Shown here one piece after another: positions 6,000-13,962 of a DNA stretch of 26,652 nt. Where the stretch lies: contig DCGP01000023.1 in the NCBI GenBank assembly GCA_002314595.1, forward strand, positions 1 through 26,652, read 5' to 3'. The position numbers and the translations under genes were made by a program. Position 1 is the first letter of the stretch, and every line of letters begins with the position of its first letter. The notes beneath the pieces are model-generated. The model ran no database searches. It saw only the letters and a list, made by a program, of their open reading frames with translations, and was not told the origin of the DNA. The DNA comes from Clostridiales bacterium UBA1775. GTDB lineage: Bacteria > Bacillota > Clostridia > Monoglobales > Firm-18.

Positions 6000-8243
6000 A
6001 TGTACAAGACCTTTAATGAAGACAGAACATTTATAGAAAACAAATTTCACGATACAAGTAAGCCGTTTGACCCATACAACAGAATGGCATACCACGGATA
6101 TGAATATCCTGAAAACACGGGAATTTCCGACGAAGAAATACTTGAAGGGCTAAGAGTCAACTCTAAAGAATGGGGTACATTACCTCATCCGATTGCCAAA
6201 GCAAAGGCTATAGAATTTGTTTTGAAAAATACAAAAATAGATACAAATGAACACGATTATTTTATTGGGATTTACAGCGTAAACAGACTTATTAGAGAAA
6301 CAACCTTTGATAAATGGAGAAATGAAACCTTTGATAATATTATTCCGGAAATAAAAGAAAAAAATGATTCCTTTAACAAATCAGGTGCTATTGCAATATG
6401 GCCCGATTTTGACCACGTTATACCTGATTGGGATTCAATTATGACTCTTGGATTTTCAGGTTTGTTAAAAAGAGCCGAAAAATATCATAAAGCACATGAG
6501 CTTGACGGAAGCCTTACACCAAAAATGTCTGCACACTTTCAAGGAATAGAAATACAATATCGTGCTATTATAGACTTTGTTAAGCGTCTTTATGACTATG
6601 CTTCAACCAAGCAATTTCCGAAAGCACAAAGAATAAAAACCTGCCTTGGACATTTAATTGAAGGTGCTCCAACTGATTTTTACGAAGCACTTCAATTGAT
6701 TTATATTTATTTTATGATAAGTGAAAGCGTAGACTTTTATCAGGTTCGTTCCTTGGGAAATGGTTTAGACAGTACTCTTTACAGCTTTTATATTAAAGAT
6801 TTAAATTCAGGTAGATATACACAAGATGAAATAAAAGAGTTTCTTGCATACTTTTTTATGCAATGGTCTGCAATAGGCAACTATTGGGGACAGCCATTTT
6901 ATTTAGGTGGCACAAACAAGGACGGTAGCACAAAAATAAATCAACTTAGCTACGACATCATAAATGTATATTTCGACCTTGGAATATATAACCCAAAAAT
7001 CCAGATTAAGTTTAATTCAAATACACCTAAGGATTTTATACAAATCATTTTGAAAAATACCAGAAAATCAAACGGAAATGTAGTATTCTGTTGCGAACCG
7101 GCAATGGTGAAAGCTGCAATGGGATATGGTGCTACATACGATGAGGCTCTTAATTTGGATATTAGTGGATGCTATGAAACACGTGTCCGTGCAAACGAAG
7201 TTTCTACTTCTACAGGGTATGTAAATGCGCCCAAAGCACTTCTCTATGTATTAAGTAACGGATTTGATAATACAATAAACAAGCAGATTGGAATACATAC
7301 AGGTGAATTATCCGAATTTAAAACCTTTGATGATTTTTATTTTGCAGTTATAAAGCAGTGGGAATACTTAATTGAAGAATCCATCAGATGTGCAAATCAA
7401 TTTGAAAAATATTTTGAATATATCAATCCATCGTTAATGTATTCTGCAACAATAGAGGACAGTCTAAAAAAGGGTCTTGATGCATATCAATGTGGTGTTA
7501 AATTCAATAATTCAGCAATGCTAAATTGTGGCTTTGCTACTTTGGTAGATTCTATTATGGCAGTTAAGGAATTTGTTTATGACAAAAAAGAAGTAACTCT
7601 AAAAGAGCTTAAAAACATACTTGATAACAACTGGGAAAATAATGAAATATTAAGAAGCAAGATAATTAACAGCCCTCACAAATACGGAAACGGAGACTTT
7701 GAAGCAGATAAATATGCAGAAATGCTTTCACAATGGTTCTGCACAAAGGTAAATAACAGACCAAATTCACGAGGTGGCATTTACAAAGCACAGTTGCACT
7801 CTGCTATGCAGTTTGTTTTTCAAGGTAACAAAACAGGTGCAACACCTGACGGCAGAAAAAGTGGTGAAGAGGTTTCAAAAAATGGTTCTCCATCAATAGG
7901 TGCTGATAAAGAAGGTGTTACTGCACTTATCAACTCAATGATAGGTATTAAGCCTTACTTATACTGTGAATCTGCATGTCTTGACGTAATGCTTCATTCA
8001 TCAGCAGTAGAGGGTGATGACGGCATAGATGCAATGTATATTCTGTTAGAAAACTATATGAATCGCCTTGGTATGAGCATACAATTTAATGTATTCAATG
8101 CAGAAACATTAAAGGATGCGCAGAAAAATCCAAAGAAGTACGAAAATTTACAGGTTCGTGTGTGTGGTTGGAATGTCCTTTGGAATAACCTAAGCAAAAA
8201 AGAACAGGATGCATACATTAAAAGAGCCGAAAACATAATTTAA
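6000..8243 (+). CDS. Glycyl radical enzyme of unassigned substrate (GRE1, PFL-like family)
   Basis: This 747-residue enzyme of the pyruvate formate-lyase/glycyl radical superfamily has a PFL domain over about residues 20-610 and a C-terminal glycyl-radical domain. The thiyl-radical site is Cys391 in SGCYE with Glu393, the single-cysteine C-x-E form of dehydratases and related lyases and not the Cys-Cys of PFL. The radical glycine is Gly723 in RVCGW, where most relatives have RVxGY or RVxGF. The C-terminus (RAENII) lacks the common IARTxH ending. GATPDGRKSGE (about residue 617) is the family's conserved TPDGR segment. A Cys364-Cys365 pair 26 residues before the active site is also notable. An AraC gene is divergent and the activase starts 11 nt downstream. 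The enzyme is oxygen-sensitive and cytoplasmic; I cannot name the reaction. Confidence 0.85.
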   Translation: MYKTFNEDRTFIENKFHDTSKPFDPYNRMAYHGYEYPENTGISDEEILEGLRVNSKEWGTLPHPIAKAKAIEFVLKNTKIDTNEHDYFIGIYSVNRLIRETTFDKWRNETFDNIIPEIKEKNDSFNKSGAIAIWPDFDHVIPDWDSIMTLGFSGLLKRAEKYHKAHELDGSLTPKMSAHFQGIEIQYRAIIDFVKRLYDYASTKQFPKAQRIKTCLGHLIEGAPTDFYEALQLIYIYFMISESVDFYQVRSLGNGLDSTLYSFYIKDLNSGRYTQDEIKEFLAYFFMQWSAIGNYWGQPFYLGGTNKDGSTKINQLSYDIINVYFDLGIYNPKIQIKFNSNTPKDFIQIILKNTRKSNGNVVFCCEPAMVKAAMGYGATYDEALNLDISGCYETRVRANEVSTSTGYVNAPKALLYVLSNGFDNTINKQIGIHTGELSEFKTFDDFYFAVIKQWEYLIEESIRCANQFEKYFEYINPSLMYSATIEDSLKKGLDAYQCGVKFNNSAMLNCGFATLVDSIMAVKEFVYDKKEVTLKELKNILDNNWENNEILRSKIINSPHKYGNGDFEADKYAEMLSQWFCTKVNNRPNSRGGIYKAQLHSAMQFVFQGNKTGATPDGRKSGEEVSKNGSPSIGADKEGVTALINSMIGIKPYLYCESACLDVMLHSSAVEGDDGIDAMYILLENYMNRLGMSIQFNVFNAETLKDAQKNPKKYENLQVRVCGWNVLWNNLSKKEQDAYIKRAENII

Positions 8244-8254
8244 AGGTGTTTAAT

Positions 8255-9133
8255 ATGAAAACTTTAATAACAGACATAAAACGTTTTGCCATACATGACG
8301 GCGACGGCGTCAGAACAACAGTATTTTTTAAAGGTTGTTCTCTTAAATGTATTTGGTGCCACAACCCGGAAACTATTAAATTCGATAAACAAATAGCTTT
8401 CTTTGAACATAAATGTATATCCTGTGGTATATGTTCTAAAATTTGCAGTAATCATCAATTCAAAAAAGGAAAGCATATAATAAACAGAAACGAATGTATC
8501 AAATGCGGAAAATGTGCAAATGAATGTCCCACCAAATCACTATGTATCTACGGAAAAGAAATGGATACAAATGAAATTTGTGAAATTTTGTTAAAGGACA
8601 AATCATTCTATGATATGGATAATGGTGTAATAACCCTATCCGGAGGAGAATGCCTTTTACAAAGTGAGGCCTGTTTGGAAATATTAAAAGAAATGAAAAA
8701 CTATGGAATCAATACAGCTGTTGATACGTGTGGATATGTTTCCAAAAAGAATATTGACGACGTTCTTCCATACACCGATACTTTCTTGTATGATTTAAAG
8801 GCAATGGACGAAAATTTACATATTCAATTAACAGGTAAATCCAATAAGCTTATACTTGAAAATTTAAAGTATATCGATAGTTGTGGTAAAAATACAGAGA
8901 TACGAATTCCATTTGTCCCCTTGCATAATGATGGTGAAGTAATCGAAGCCGGAAAATTTCTGCAAGGCTTAAAAAACGTTACAAAAATAAGAGTTTTGCC
9001 ATATCATAACCTTGCAGAGTCAAAATATCTTGCTCTAAACTATGAAGACACTTTGCCAAAGAAATTACCTACTGAAAAAGAAATTGAAAATGCTAAATCA
9101 ACTCTCCGTTCGTATGGACTAAATGTAATATAA
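8255..9133 (+). CDS. Glycyl-radical enzyme activating protein (radical SAM activase)
   Basis: This 292-residue radical SAM enzyme abstracts hydrogen from the partner GRE's glycine, using S-adenosylmethionine and an iron-sulfur cluster. The radical SAM motif is C28-x3-C32-x2-C35. An inserted bis-4Fe-4S ferredoxin-like domain follows, with cysteines 54/57/60/64 and 81/84/87/91. LSGGECLLQ carries the GGE SAM-binding motif. The inserted clusters are typical of activases for non-PFL GREs and absent from the short PFL activase. ATG 8255 is chosen because AAGGTG lies 6 nt upstream; the in-frame GTG at 8246 is part of that ribosome binding site. It is co-transcribed with GRE1. It may also activate GRE2, which has no activase of its own nearby. 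Confidence 0.93.
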   Translation: MKTLITDIKRFAIHDGDGVRTTVFFKGCSLKCIWCHNPETIKFDKQIAFFEHKCISCGICSKICSNHQFKKGKHIINRNECIKCGKCANECPTKSLCIYGKEMDTNEICEILLKDKSFYDMDNGVITLSGGECLLQSEACLEILKEMKNYGINTAVDTCGYVSKKNIDDVLPYTDTFLYDLKAMDENLHIQLTGKSNKLILENLKYIDSCGKNTEIRIPFVPLHNDGEVIEAGKFLQGLKNVTKIRVLPYHNLAESKYLALNYEDTLPKKLPTEKEIENAKSTLRSYGLNVI

Positions 9134-9521
9134 TAATCTAATGATAGTCAGCTTCTAATACGCACTCCATTAACCTATTCTATCAAAATAGTATTTTTTT
9201 GCAGAATAAACTCTTGTATGCAAAGATAGAATTTATATTTCTTAATATTTGTTTTTATTATTTTATAGGTCGAAGTCCCTTCATCTATGAATAATTAGCA
9301 TAACTCCTCCCATATAATAAAACAGATTATTATGGGAGGTTTAACGTGAAATTTCCTTTCCCGTTATGCCTCCGGCGGATTTAATTGCACGTGCGAAATT
9401 TTCAGACCTTTGGTCTGAAACGCACATGTGCAAAAAATCTCTTATCATTCCTTGCTGTGCAGATAAGAGAAATTTTTAAATACTATTTGTGCCGACGCAC
9501 AGCGGCGGAATGGAGATTTTT
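9134..9521. other. Gene-free stretch with stacked hairpins, possible REP/MITE-like element
   Basis: No credible gene was found in these 388 bases. The first 170 are plain AT-rich sequence with a weak hairpin and T-run at 9180-9200 that may terminate the activase transcript. From 9306 the composition changes. One hairpin is at 9306-9339 (CCTCCCAT/ATGGGAGG plus AATAA/TTATT), a long bulged one at 9385-9433 (TTTCAGACC/GGTCTGAAA inside GCAC-rich arms), one at 9438-9470 (TCTCTTATC/GATAAGAGA), and a GCCG/CGGC hairpin at 9491-9506. The GC-rich pieces (CCTCCGGCGG, GCCGACGCACAGCGGCGG) contrast with the AT-rich genome. This looks like a dispersed repeat or structured leader; only one copy is in the window. 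Confidence 0.5.
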
Positions 9522-9947
9522 ATGGAATACAAAATTGTATCAAATGACCGATTTGACTTAAAATCAATAATAATAGGAACAACAAAAACAGTTCTAATAA
9601 GCTTTTTAATAACTATTTTACTAATTTTATTACTGTCATTTTTAATAACATACACCGATATTTCTTCATCAGTTGCAAAGCCATATACAATTATAGTAAC
9701 TATATTAAGCATAATTTTTGCATCAATATTAAACGGGAAAAAAACAAGTGAAAAAGGGTGGTTAAACGGTACAATATCAGGCTTAATATATATGTTGATT
9801 TTATATATCACAGGAAGCTTTACTTTTATGAATTTTAGTATAAATTCAAATTCGATAACTATGTTTATTGTAGGTTTACTTAGTGGAGCATTAGGTGGAA
9901 TAATAGGTATAAACAATAAAGGAAAGACCAAAAAACCCAAAAAATAA
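9522..9947 (+). CDS. TIGR04086/YrzE-type membrane protein
   Basis: This 141-residue protein has four hydrophobic segments (about residues 20-45, 53-68, 81-100 and 110-127) and a lysine-rich C-terminus (GKTKKPKK). The glycine-rich last helix region GLLSGALGGIIG is like the small TIGR04086 family of Firmicutes, whose genes often lie near protein-export genes such as yajC and secDF. That fits the SecD gene 134 bp downstream. The function is unknown. ATG 9522 is chosen because GGAG lies 6 nt upstream; an upstream in-frame GTG at 9489 would place the start in the hairpin element. SecD has its own promoter, so co-transcription is uncertain. Confidence 0.65.
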   Translation: MEYKIVSNDRFDLKSIIIGTTKTVLISFLITILLILLLSFLITYTDISSSVAKPYTIIVTILSIIFASILNGKKTSEKGWLNGTISGLIYMLILYITGSFTFMNFSINSNSITMFIVGLLSGALGGIIGINNKGKTKKPKK

Positions 9948-10021
9948 TATTATTTATATGTTACATATACAATATATTGTGGTATATTTTAAAATAACAT
10001 ACAAATATTTCCTTAAAACAC

Positions 10022-10050
10022 TTGACTATTTTACATAAAAGATATATAAT
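10022..10050 (+). promoter_or_regulatory. secDF promoter
   Basis: TTGACT (10022-10027), a 17-nt spacer and TATAAT (10045-10050) lie 31 bp before the SecD start. Confidence 0.85.
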
Positions 10051-10081
10051 AGTACTATGTGAAATTAAGGAGGAATAGCAA

Positions 10082-11380
10082 ATGAACGCTAAATCTAAAA
10101 GTCTCACAAAGTTAATGGTTGCAGTAATCGTTATTGCAATATTGGCTTATGTGGCTTTATGGGGTGTGCAATTAGGCGGAACATTCGTCGGTGGTGCACT
10201 TCAAATGGAAAAATCAGGTATTAAATTAGGCTTTGACCTAAGCGGTGGTTCAGTTATCACTTATGAGGCTGATGCAACATCAGTTACAGACGAGGGTATG
10301 AACACAGCAATCAGTATGCTTCAAACAAGACTTACAAACCTTGGTTATACAGAAGCAACAGTTGCAAGACAAGGTAACAAGAAAATAAGAATTGAAATTC
10401 CTAACGTTTCAAATGACGAAGCTCTTGAAAAATTAGGTAATCCGGGTAAACTTACATTCCGTAACGGTGCCGGCGAAGTTCTTATGGAAGGTTCAAGCGA
10501 CTTTGTAAAGGACGCTTCACCTCAATTCAATAATGAAGAAGGATATTATGTTCAGCTTCAATTTACTGCAGATGGTCAAGCAGCTTTCAAAAAAGCTACT
10601 GAAGCAGTTTATGGTTCAAGCGATAACAAATTATATATTTATCTTGATGAAGAAGTTCAATCTTATCCAAGTGTTCAACAGGTTATTGATGCTGATTCTT
10701 GTATCATTACAGGTAAATTTACTTCGGACCAAGCAAGCTGGCTTGCTAACACAATTAAAGAAGGTCAAATGCCATTTAGCTTGATTACTAAATCAACAAG
10801 CAGTGTCAGCCCAACATTAGGCGACAAGGCATTATCTTCAAGTATGACAGCTTGTGGTATCGGTATTGCATTAGTATTATTATTTATGCTTATCTTCTAT
10901 CGTGTACCGGGCTTTGTAGCAGATATCGCTCTTATCGGTTACATTTCAATTATCGCATTGATACTTTGCGAATTTGAAACTATCACAGGCTCAGTTATCA
11001 ACCTAACACTTCCGGGTATAGCCGGTATCGTGCTTGGTGTTGGTATGGCAGTTGATGCTAACGTTATTATATTTGAACGTATTAAAGAAGAACTTAGTGC
11101 AGGCAAAACAGTTGGTGCTGCAACAGAAGCAGGCTTTAAACGTGCATTTACAGCTATTTTAGATGGTAACGTTACAACATTTATAGTTGCTGTAATCTTA
11201 TACATTTTTGGTACAGGTACAATTCAGGGATTTGCTGTAACATTAGGTCTTGGTATCATCGTCAGCATGATTACTGCCGTATTCGTAACAAGGTTCCTGT
11301 TAAAAGCACTTATCGGACTTAACATTAGAAATCCGAAACTTTACGGTGCTTCTTTGAAGGGAGGCAAGCAAGATGCTTAA
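10082..11380 (+). CDS. secD: Protein translocase subunit SecD
   Basis: This 432-residue inner-membrane protein works with SecF to assist the late steps of Sec-dependent export, using the proton-motive force. It has an N-terminal membrane anchor (about residues 9-28), the LGFDLSGGS motif after it, an extracytoplasmic P1 domain to about residue 245, and five further membrane segments in the C-terminal half. The conserved GIAGIVLGVGMAVDANVIIFERIKEEL, with the proton-relay aspartate region, is near residue 320. The start ATG is preceded by AAGGAGG. Its stop overlaps the SecF start by 8 bp, so the two are translationally coupled. No yajC is nearby. Confidence 0.96.
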   Translation: MNAKSKSLTKLMVAVIVIAILAYVALWGVQLGGTFVGGALQMEKSGIKLGFDLSGGSVITYEADATSVTDEGMNTAISMLQTRLTNLGYTEATVARQGNKKIRIEIPNVSNDEALEKLGNPGKLTFRNGAGEVLMEGSSDFVKDASPQFNNEEGYYVQLQFTADGQAAFKKATEAVYGSSDNKLYIYLDEEVQSYPSVQQVIDADSCIITGKFTSDQASWLANTIKEGQMPFSLITKSTSSVSPTLGDKALSSSMTACGIGIALVLLFMLIFYRVPGFVADIALIGYISIIALILCEFETITGSVINLTLPGIAGIVLGVGMAVDANVIIFERIKEELSAGKTVGAATEAGFKRAFTAILDGNVTTFIVAVILYIFGTGTIQGFAVTLGLGIIVSMITAVFVTRFLLKALIGLNIRNPKLYGASLKGGKQDA

Positions 11381-12272
11381 TGTTGTTAGATCAAAATGGA
11401 TATGCTTAGGCATTTCAATTGCAATTATTTTAGTAGGTATAGTTTTCTATTTCGTTAACGGTGGTTTTAATTTAGACATCGACTTTACAGGTGGTACAAC
11501 ACTTACAATCGATATGCAAGGTAAGTCATTTACAACAGACGATGTTAGCGCATTGATTAAAGATACACTTGGTTTTAGTGCATCAAATGTTCAAACATCA
11601 GAAGGTAGCATTATTATCAGCATCAGTACACCAAAGACAATTAACAACAACGTTGCTCTTTCAACTGATGACCGTACAAAGCTATTTAATGCTATTAAGG
11701 ATAAGTACAAATTAACTGACGAGGCACTAACAGACTTTGACAGTATTGATGCTACAGTTGGACAAGAACTTAAAAAGAGCGCAATTTTATCATGTATCTT
11801 TGCTCTAATTTTGATGCTTGTATATATTTCAATTAGATTTGAATTTCTATCAGGTATTGCTGCAGTTTTATCACTTGCACACAATGTTCTTATTCTAATG
11901 AGTGTATATGCAATATTCCAACTTAACATCAACACAACATTTATTGCAGCAATTCTTACTATTGTAGGTTACTCAATTAACGATACAATCGTTACATTTG
12001 ACAGAATTAGAGAAATTACTCACAAGGTTAGAAAGACATTGTTTAAGGATATTGTAAACAGAGGCGTTAACGAAACTGTTGTTCGTTCAATCAACACTTC
12101 AATTACAACACTTCTTACAATCGTTATTCTTTACTTTGTAGGTGTTGCTTCTATTAAAGAATTTGCATTACCAATCATTATTGGTATCGTAGTTGGTACT
12201 TACTCTTCTATCTTTATTGCAAGCCCAATTTGGCAAATGCTTAAAAAAGAAAAAGCAGTAGCAACTAAATAA
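11373..12272 (+). CDS. secF: Protein translocase subunit SecF
   Basis: This 299-residue membrane partner of SecD has an N-terminal anchor (about residues 8-28), NLDIDFTGGTTL, a short extracytoplasmic domain, then ATVGQELKKSA leading into five membrane segments. GYSINDTIVTFDRIRE (about residue 205) is the SecF counterpart of the SecD transmembrane-4 motif. The GAAGGGAGG ribosome binding site is inside the end of secD and the coding regions overlap by 8 bp. A strong terminator follows 11 nt after the stop, closing the operon. Confidence 0.96.
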   Translation: MLNVVRSKWICLGISIAIILVGIVFYFVNGGFNLDIDFTGGTTLTIDMQGKSFTTDDVSALIKDTLGFSASNVQTSEGSIIISISTPKTINNNVALSTDDRTKLFNAIKDKYKLTDEALTDFDSIDATVGQELKKSAILSCIFALILMLVYISIRFEFLSGIAAVLSLAHNVLILMSVYAIFQLNINTTFIAAILTIVGYSINDTIVTFDRIREITHKVRKTLFKDIVNRGVNETVVRSINTSITTLLTIVILYFVGVASIKEFALPIIIGIVVGTYSSIFIASPIWQMLKKEKAVATK

Positions 12273-12283
12273 TTAAATTATAC

Positions 12284-12317
12284 AAAAGGAGAATATTTAA
12301 AATATTCTCCTTTTTTT
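12284..12317 (+). terminator. secDF terminator
   Basis: 14-bp perfect stem AAAAGGAGAATATT/AATATTCTCCTTTT with a 3-nt loop and a run of seven T. Confidence 0.9.
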
Positions 12318-12338
12318 CTGCTTTTTTATAAAAAACAC

Positions 12339-12367
12339 TTGATTTTTTCTAAATTATATAGTATAAT
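12339..12367 (+). promoter_or_regulatory. tRNA-Leu promoter
   Basis: TTGATT (12339-12344), a 17-nt spacer and TATAAT (12362-12367) lie 34 bp before the tRNA, the same spacing as for the tRNA-Glu/Met unit. Confidence 0.75.
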
Positions 12368-12401
12368 ATCAATGTTGCTTGTCAACAAACAAATTTAATA
12401 T

Positions 12402-12488
12402 GCAGGTGTGGTGGAACTGGCAGACGCGCTGGACTCAAAATCCTGTGGTAGTGATACCGTGTGGGTTCGACTCCCACCACCTGCACCA
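12402..12488 (+). tRNA. tRNA-Leu(CAA)
   Basis: This 87-nt class II tRNA has acceptor GCAGGTG paired with CACCTGC, a long variable arm (GGTA/TACC around GTGA), T stem GTGGG/CCCAC and an encoded CCA. The anticodon loop is CTCAAAA, anticodon CAA. In the anticodon stem (CTGGA with TCCTG) the second pair is a T-T mismatch where relatives have a Watson-Crick pair. Confidence 0.95.
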
Positions 12489-12522
12489 AAAAAGAACATA
12501 CTTCAAATAGTATGTTCTTTTT
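12489..12522. terminator. Bidirectional terminator after tRNA-Leu
   Basis: 14-bp perfect stem AAAAAGAACATACT/AGTATGTTCTTTTT with a 6-nt loop. The A and T tracts flank it so that it works on both strands, for tRNA-Leu and for the convergent membrane protein. Confidence 0.85.
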
Positions 12523-12573
12523 GTATACAGAAAAAACAAAATTGTAGATTTTGCCTATTGACACGCAAAAAAA

Positions 12574-13002
12574 TTATTTATTTATTAAAATTAACCCTAT
12601 AACACAAACTATTGCACCTAATATCTTTGTTAGTGAAATTGCTTCACCATACAAGAAAAAGCCAACAAACAACAAGCATATTGAAAGAATTGAACTATGC
12701 ACTAAATAACCTGTGTTAATATTCCAACCAACCTTATACATATATAATGAACCAACTTCCAACCCAACAATTGCAATTCCAAGCACGATGCTTGTCCAAT
12801 TTAAATTTTTATATTCGCCAATTAAACTTTGCCCCGGATTTTGTACAAAATAAAAAATTCCGGAAACAATGGCTGCAACAACATATACAACTGTTAAGGA
12901 CGCAAAGGGATTTAAATTTACAGGTTGAGATTTTGCAAAAATATTATAAAAAACATTAGAAAACACAATTAAAATTATTGGCCAAACCATATTTATACTC
13001 AT
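12574..13002 (-). CDS. Short EamA/DMT-superfamily membrane protein
   Basis: This 142-residue protein has five hydrophobic stretches. It starts directly with a membrane helix (WPIILIVFSNVFYNIFAK) and ends with ILGAIVCVIGLILINK, the usual last helix of an EamA half (drug/metabolite transporter superfamily). It is half the length of classic ten-helix EamA proteins, so it probably acts as a dimer. The segment FLYGEAISLTKILGAIVC matches the EamA signature (F..GE..s..q..G...i..G). The substrate is unknown. The start is supported by a GGGGG ribosome binding site 7 nt upstream. It has its own promoter and shares a terminator with tRNA-Leu. Confidence 0.78.
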   Translation of the reverse strand: MSINMVWPIILIVFSNVFYNIFAKSQPVNLNPFASLTVVYVVAAIVSGIFYFVQNPGQSLIGEYKNLNWTSIVLGIAIVGLEVGSLYMYKVGWNINTGYLVHSSILSICLLFVGFFLYGEAISLTKILGAIVCVIGLILINK

Positions 13003-13041
13003 TTTTTAACCCCCAAAAATATTCATTTATGATATATATAC

Positions 13042-13070
13042 ATTCTATCATATCCTACATCATTTGTCAA
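13042..13070 (-). promoter_or_regulatory. Promoter of the EamA-like gene
   Basis: Minus-strand TTGACA (13070-13065), 17-nt spacer, TAGAAT (13047-13042), about 40 bp before the start codon. Confidence 0.7.
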
Positions 13071-13159
13071 TAAATATGTTAATATCAATACTTTGAACGC
13101 AATTTAACATAAATATAAACATAACAAAATATACATAATTTTGCATAAAATAAAAAATT

Positions 13160-13177
13160 TTTGAATAAAAATGCAAA
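13160..13177 (+). promoter_or_regulatory. ArgR/AhrC box-like site
   Basis: TTTGAATAAAAATGCAAA closely matches the Bacillus-type ARG box consensus (CATGAATAAAAATKCAAK). It ends 6 bp before the -35 of the amino-acid ABC operon. A weaker resemblance is at 13132-13145. Arginine-responsive control is an inference from this match. Confidence 0.55.
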
Positions 13178-13183
13178 AAAGTG

Positions 13184-13212
13184 TTGACAAATTAAAAATA
13201 GTGTATTATAAT
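13184..13212 (+). promoter_or_regulatory. Consensus promoter of the amino-acid ABC operon
   Basis: Perfect TTGACA (13184-13189), 17-nt spacer and perfect TATAAT (13207-13212), 21 bp before the permease ATG. This also rules out longer in-frame starts for the permease. Confidence 0.92.
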
Positions 13213-13233
13213 GTTTACAACGGAGGTGAAGAA

Positions 13234-13950
13234 ATGAGCTCATTAGAAGCTTTGGCAAGTTCAGGTGCATGGTATAGCGGTATGGTTTCAGACTTTATCG
13301 ATTGCTTTATAAAAAAGGCCCGATATGAACTTATACTTGAAGGTATCGGTGTTACCGTTAAGGTTTCACTACTTGCAGTTTTACTTGGTTTACTAATCGG
13401 TCTTGTAATTGCACTTTGTACTTTATCAAAATCAAAAATTTTAAACGTTATTGGCAAGGTATACACTGACGTTATCAGAGGAACACCTTCTGTTACACAG
13501 TTGTTGATTATTTACTTTATCATATTTGCATCATCTTCATTAGACAAATGGATAGTTGCAAGTATTGCATTTGGTATCAATTCAGGTGCATACGTTTCCG
13601 AAATTATCAGGGCAGGCATAATGTCTGTTGACAAAGGTCAAACAGAGGCAGGCCGTTCACTTGGTATGACACAGGCACAAACAATGCTTCGTATCATTAT
13701 TCCACAAGCCGTCAAAAACATTTTCCCGGCACTGTGCAACGAATTTATCGTACTTATTAAAGAAACAGCCATTGTGGGATATGTTGGTTTAAGAGACATT
13801 GCAAAAGCAGGCGACCAAATCAAGTCTGCTACATACGAACCGTTTATGCCACTTGTTGGTACAGCAATCATTTATTTTGTAATGATTAAGATACTTACAA
13901 TAGTGTTTGCAAAAATCGAAGACCATCTTCGCAAATCAGAAGTTCGATAA
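13234..13950 (+). CDS. Amino-acid ABC transporter permease (His/Glu/Gln/Arg/opine family)
   Basis: This 238-residue membrane protein is the channel of a polar/basic amino-acid uptake system. It has a hydrophobic stretch at about residues 42-65 (VTVKVSLLAVLLGLLIGLVIAL), the RGTPSVTQLLIIYF motif typical of this family, and further helices. The cytoplasmic EAA loop EAGRSLGMTQAQTMLRIIIPQAVKNIFPAL (about 139-170) contacts the ATPase. ATG 13234 is chosen because GGAGGTGA lies 4-5 nt before it and the promoter lies within any longer frame. It is the first gene of the permease-ATPase-binding protein operon. The ArgR-like box upstream favours arginine or another basic amino acid as substrate. Confidence 0.92.
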   Translation: MSSLEALASSGAWYSGMVSDFIDCFIKKARYELILEGIGVTVKVSLLAVLLGLLIGLVIALCTLSKSKILNVIGKVYTDVIRGTPSVTQLLIIYFIIFASSSLDKWIVASIAFGINSGAYVSEIIRAGIMSVDKGQTEAGRSLGMTQAQTMLRIIIPQAVKNIFPALCNEFIVLIKETAIVGYVGLRDIAKAGDQIKSATYEPFMPLVGTAIIYFVMIKILTIVFAKIEDHLRKSEVR

Positions 13951-13962
13951 GGAGGTTACAAA

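Noticed and set aside
7089..7094. Cys364-Cys365 of GRE1 as the PFL-type active-site pair
   Set aside because: The pair is 26 residues before the family's conserved G-C-x-E position and lies in the segment aligned with FxNDE, not with the active-site loop. Cys391 is the catalytic candidate.
9134..9521. Riboswitch upstream of the YrzE-like gene
   Set aside because: The hairpins do not match the conserved cores of known riboswitch classes that I can recall, and the downstream gene has no metabolic role that would fit. Kept as an unassigned structured element.
9476..9940. 154-residue open frame antisense to the YrzE-like gene
   Set aside because: No ribosome binding site. The plus-strand frame has a clear four-helix membrane protein, a good ribosome binding site and sensible gene context. 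The antisense peptide is a mirror of hydrophobic codons.
13171..13233. Upstream start for the amino-acid permease
   Set aside because: The promoter -35 and -10 lie inside that extension, and GGAGGTGA points to the ATG at 13234.
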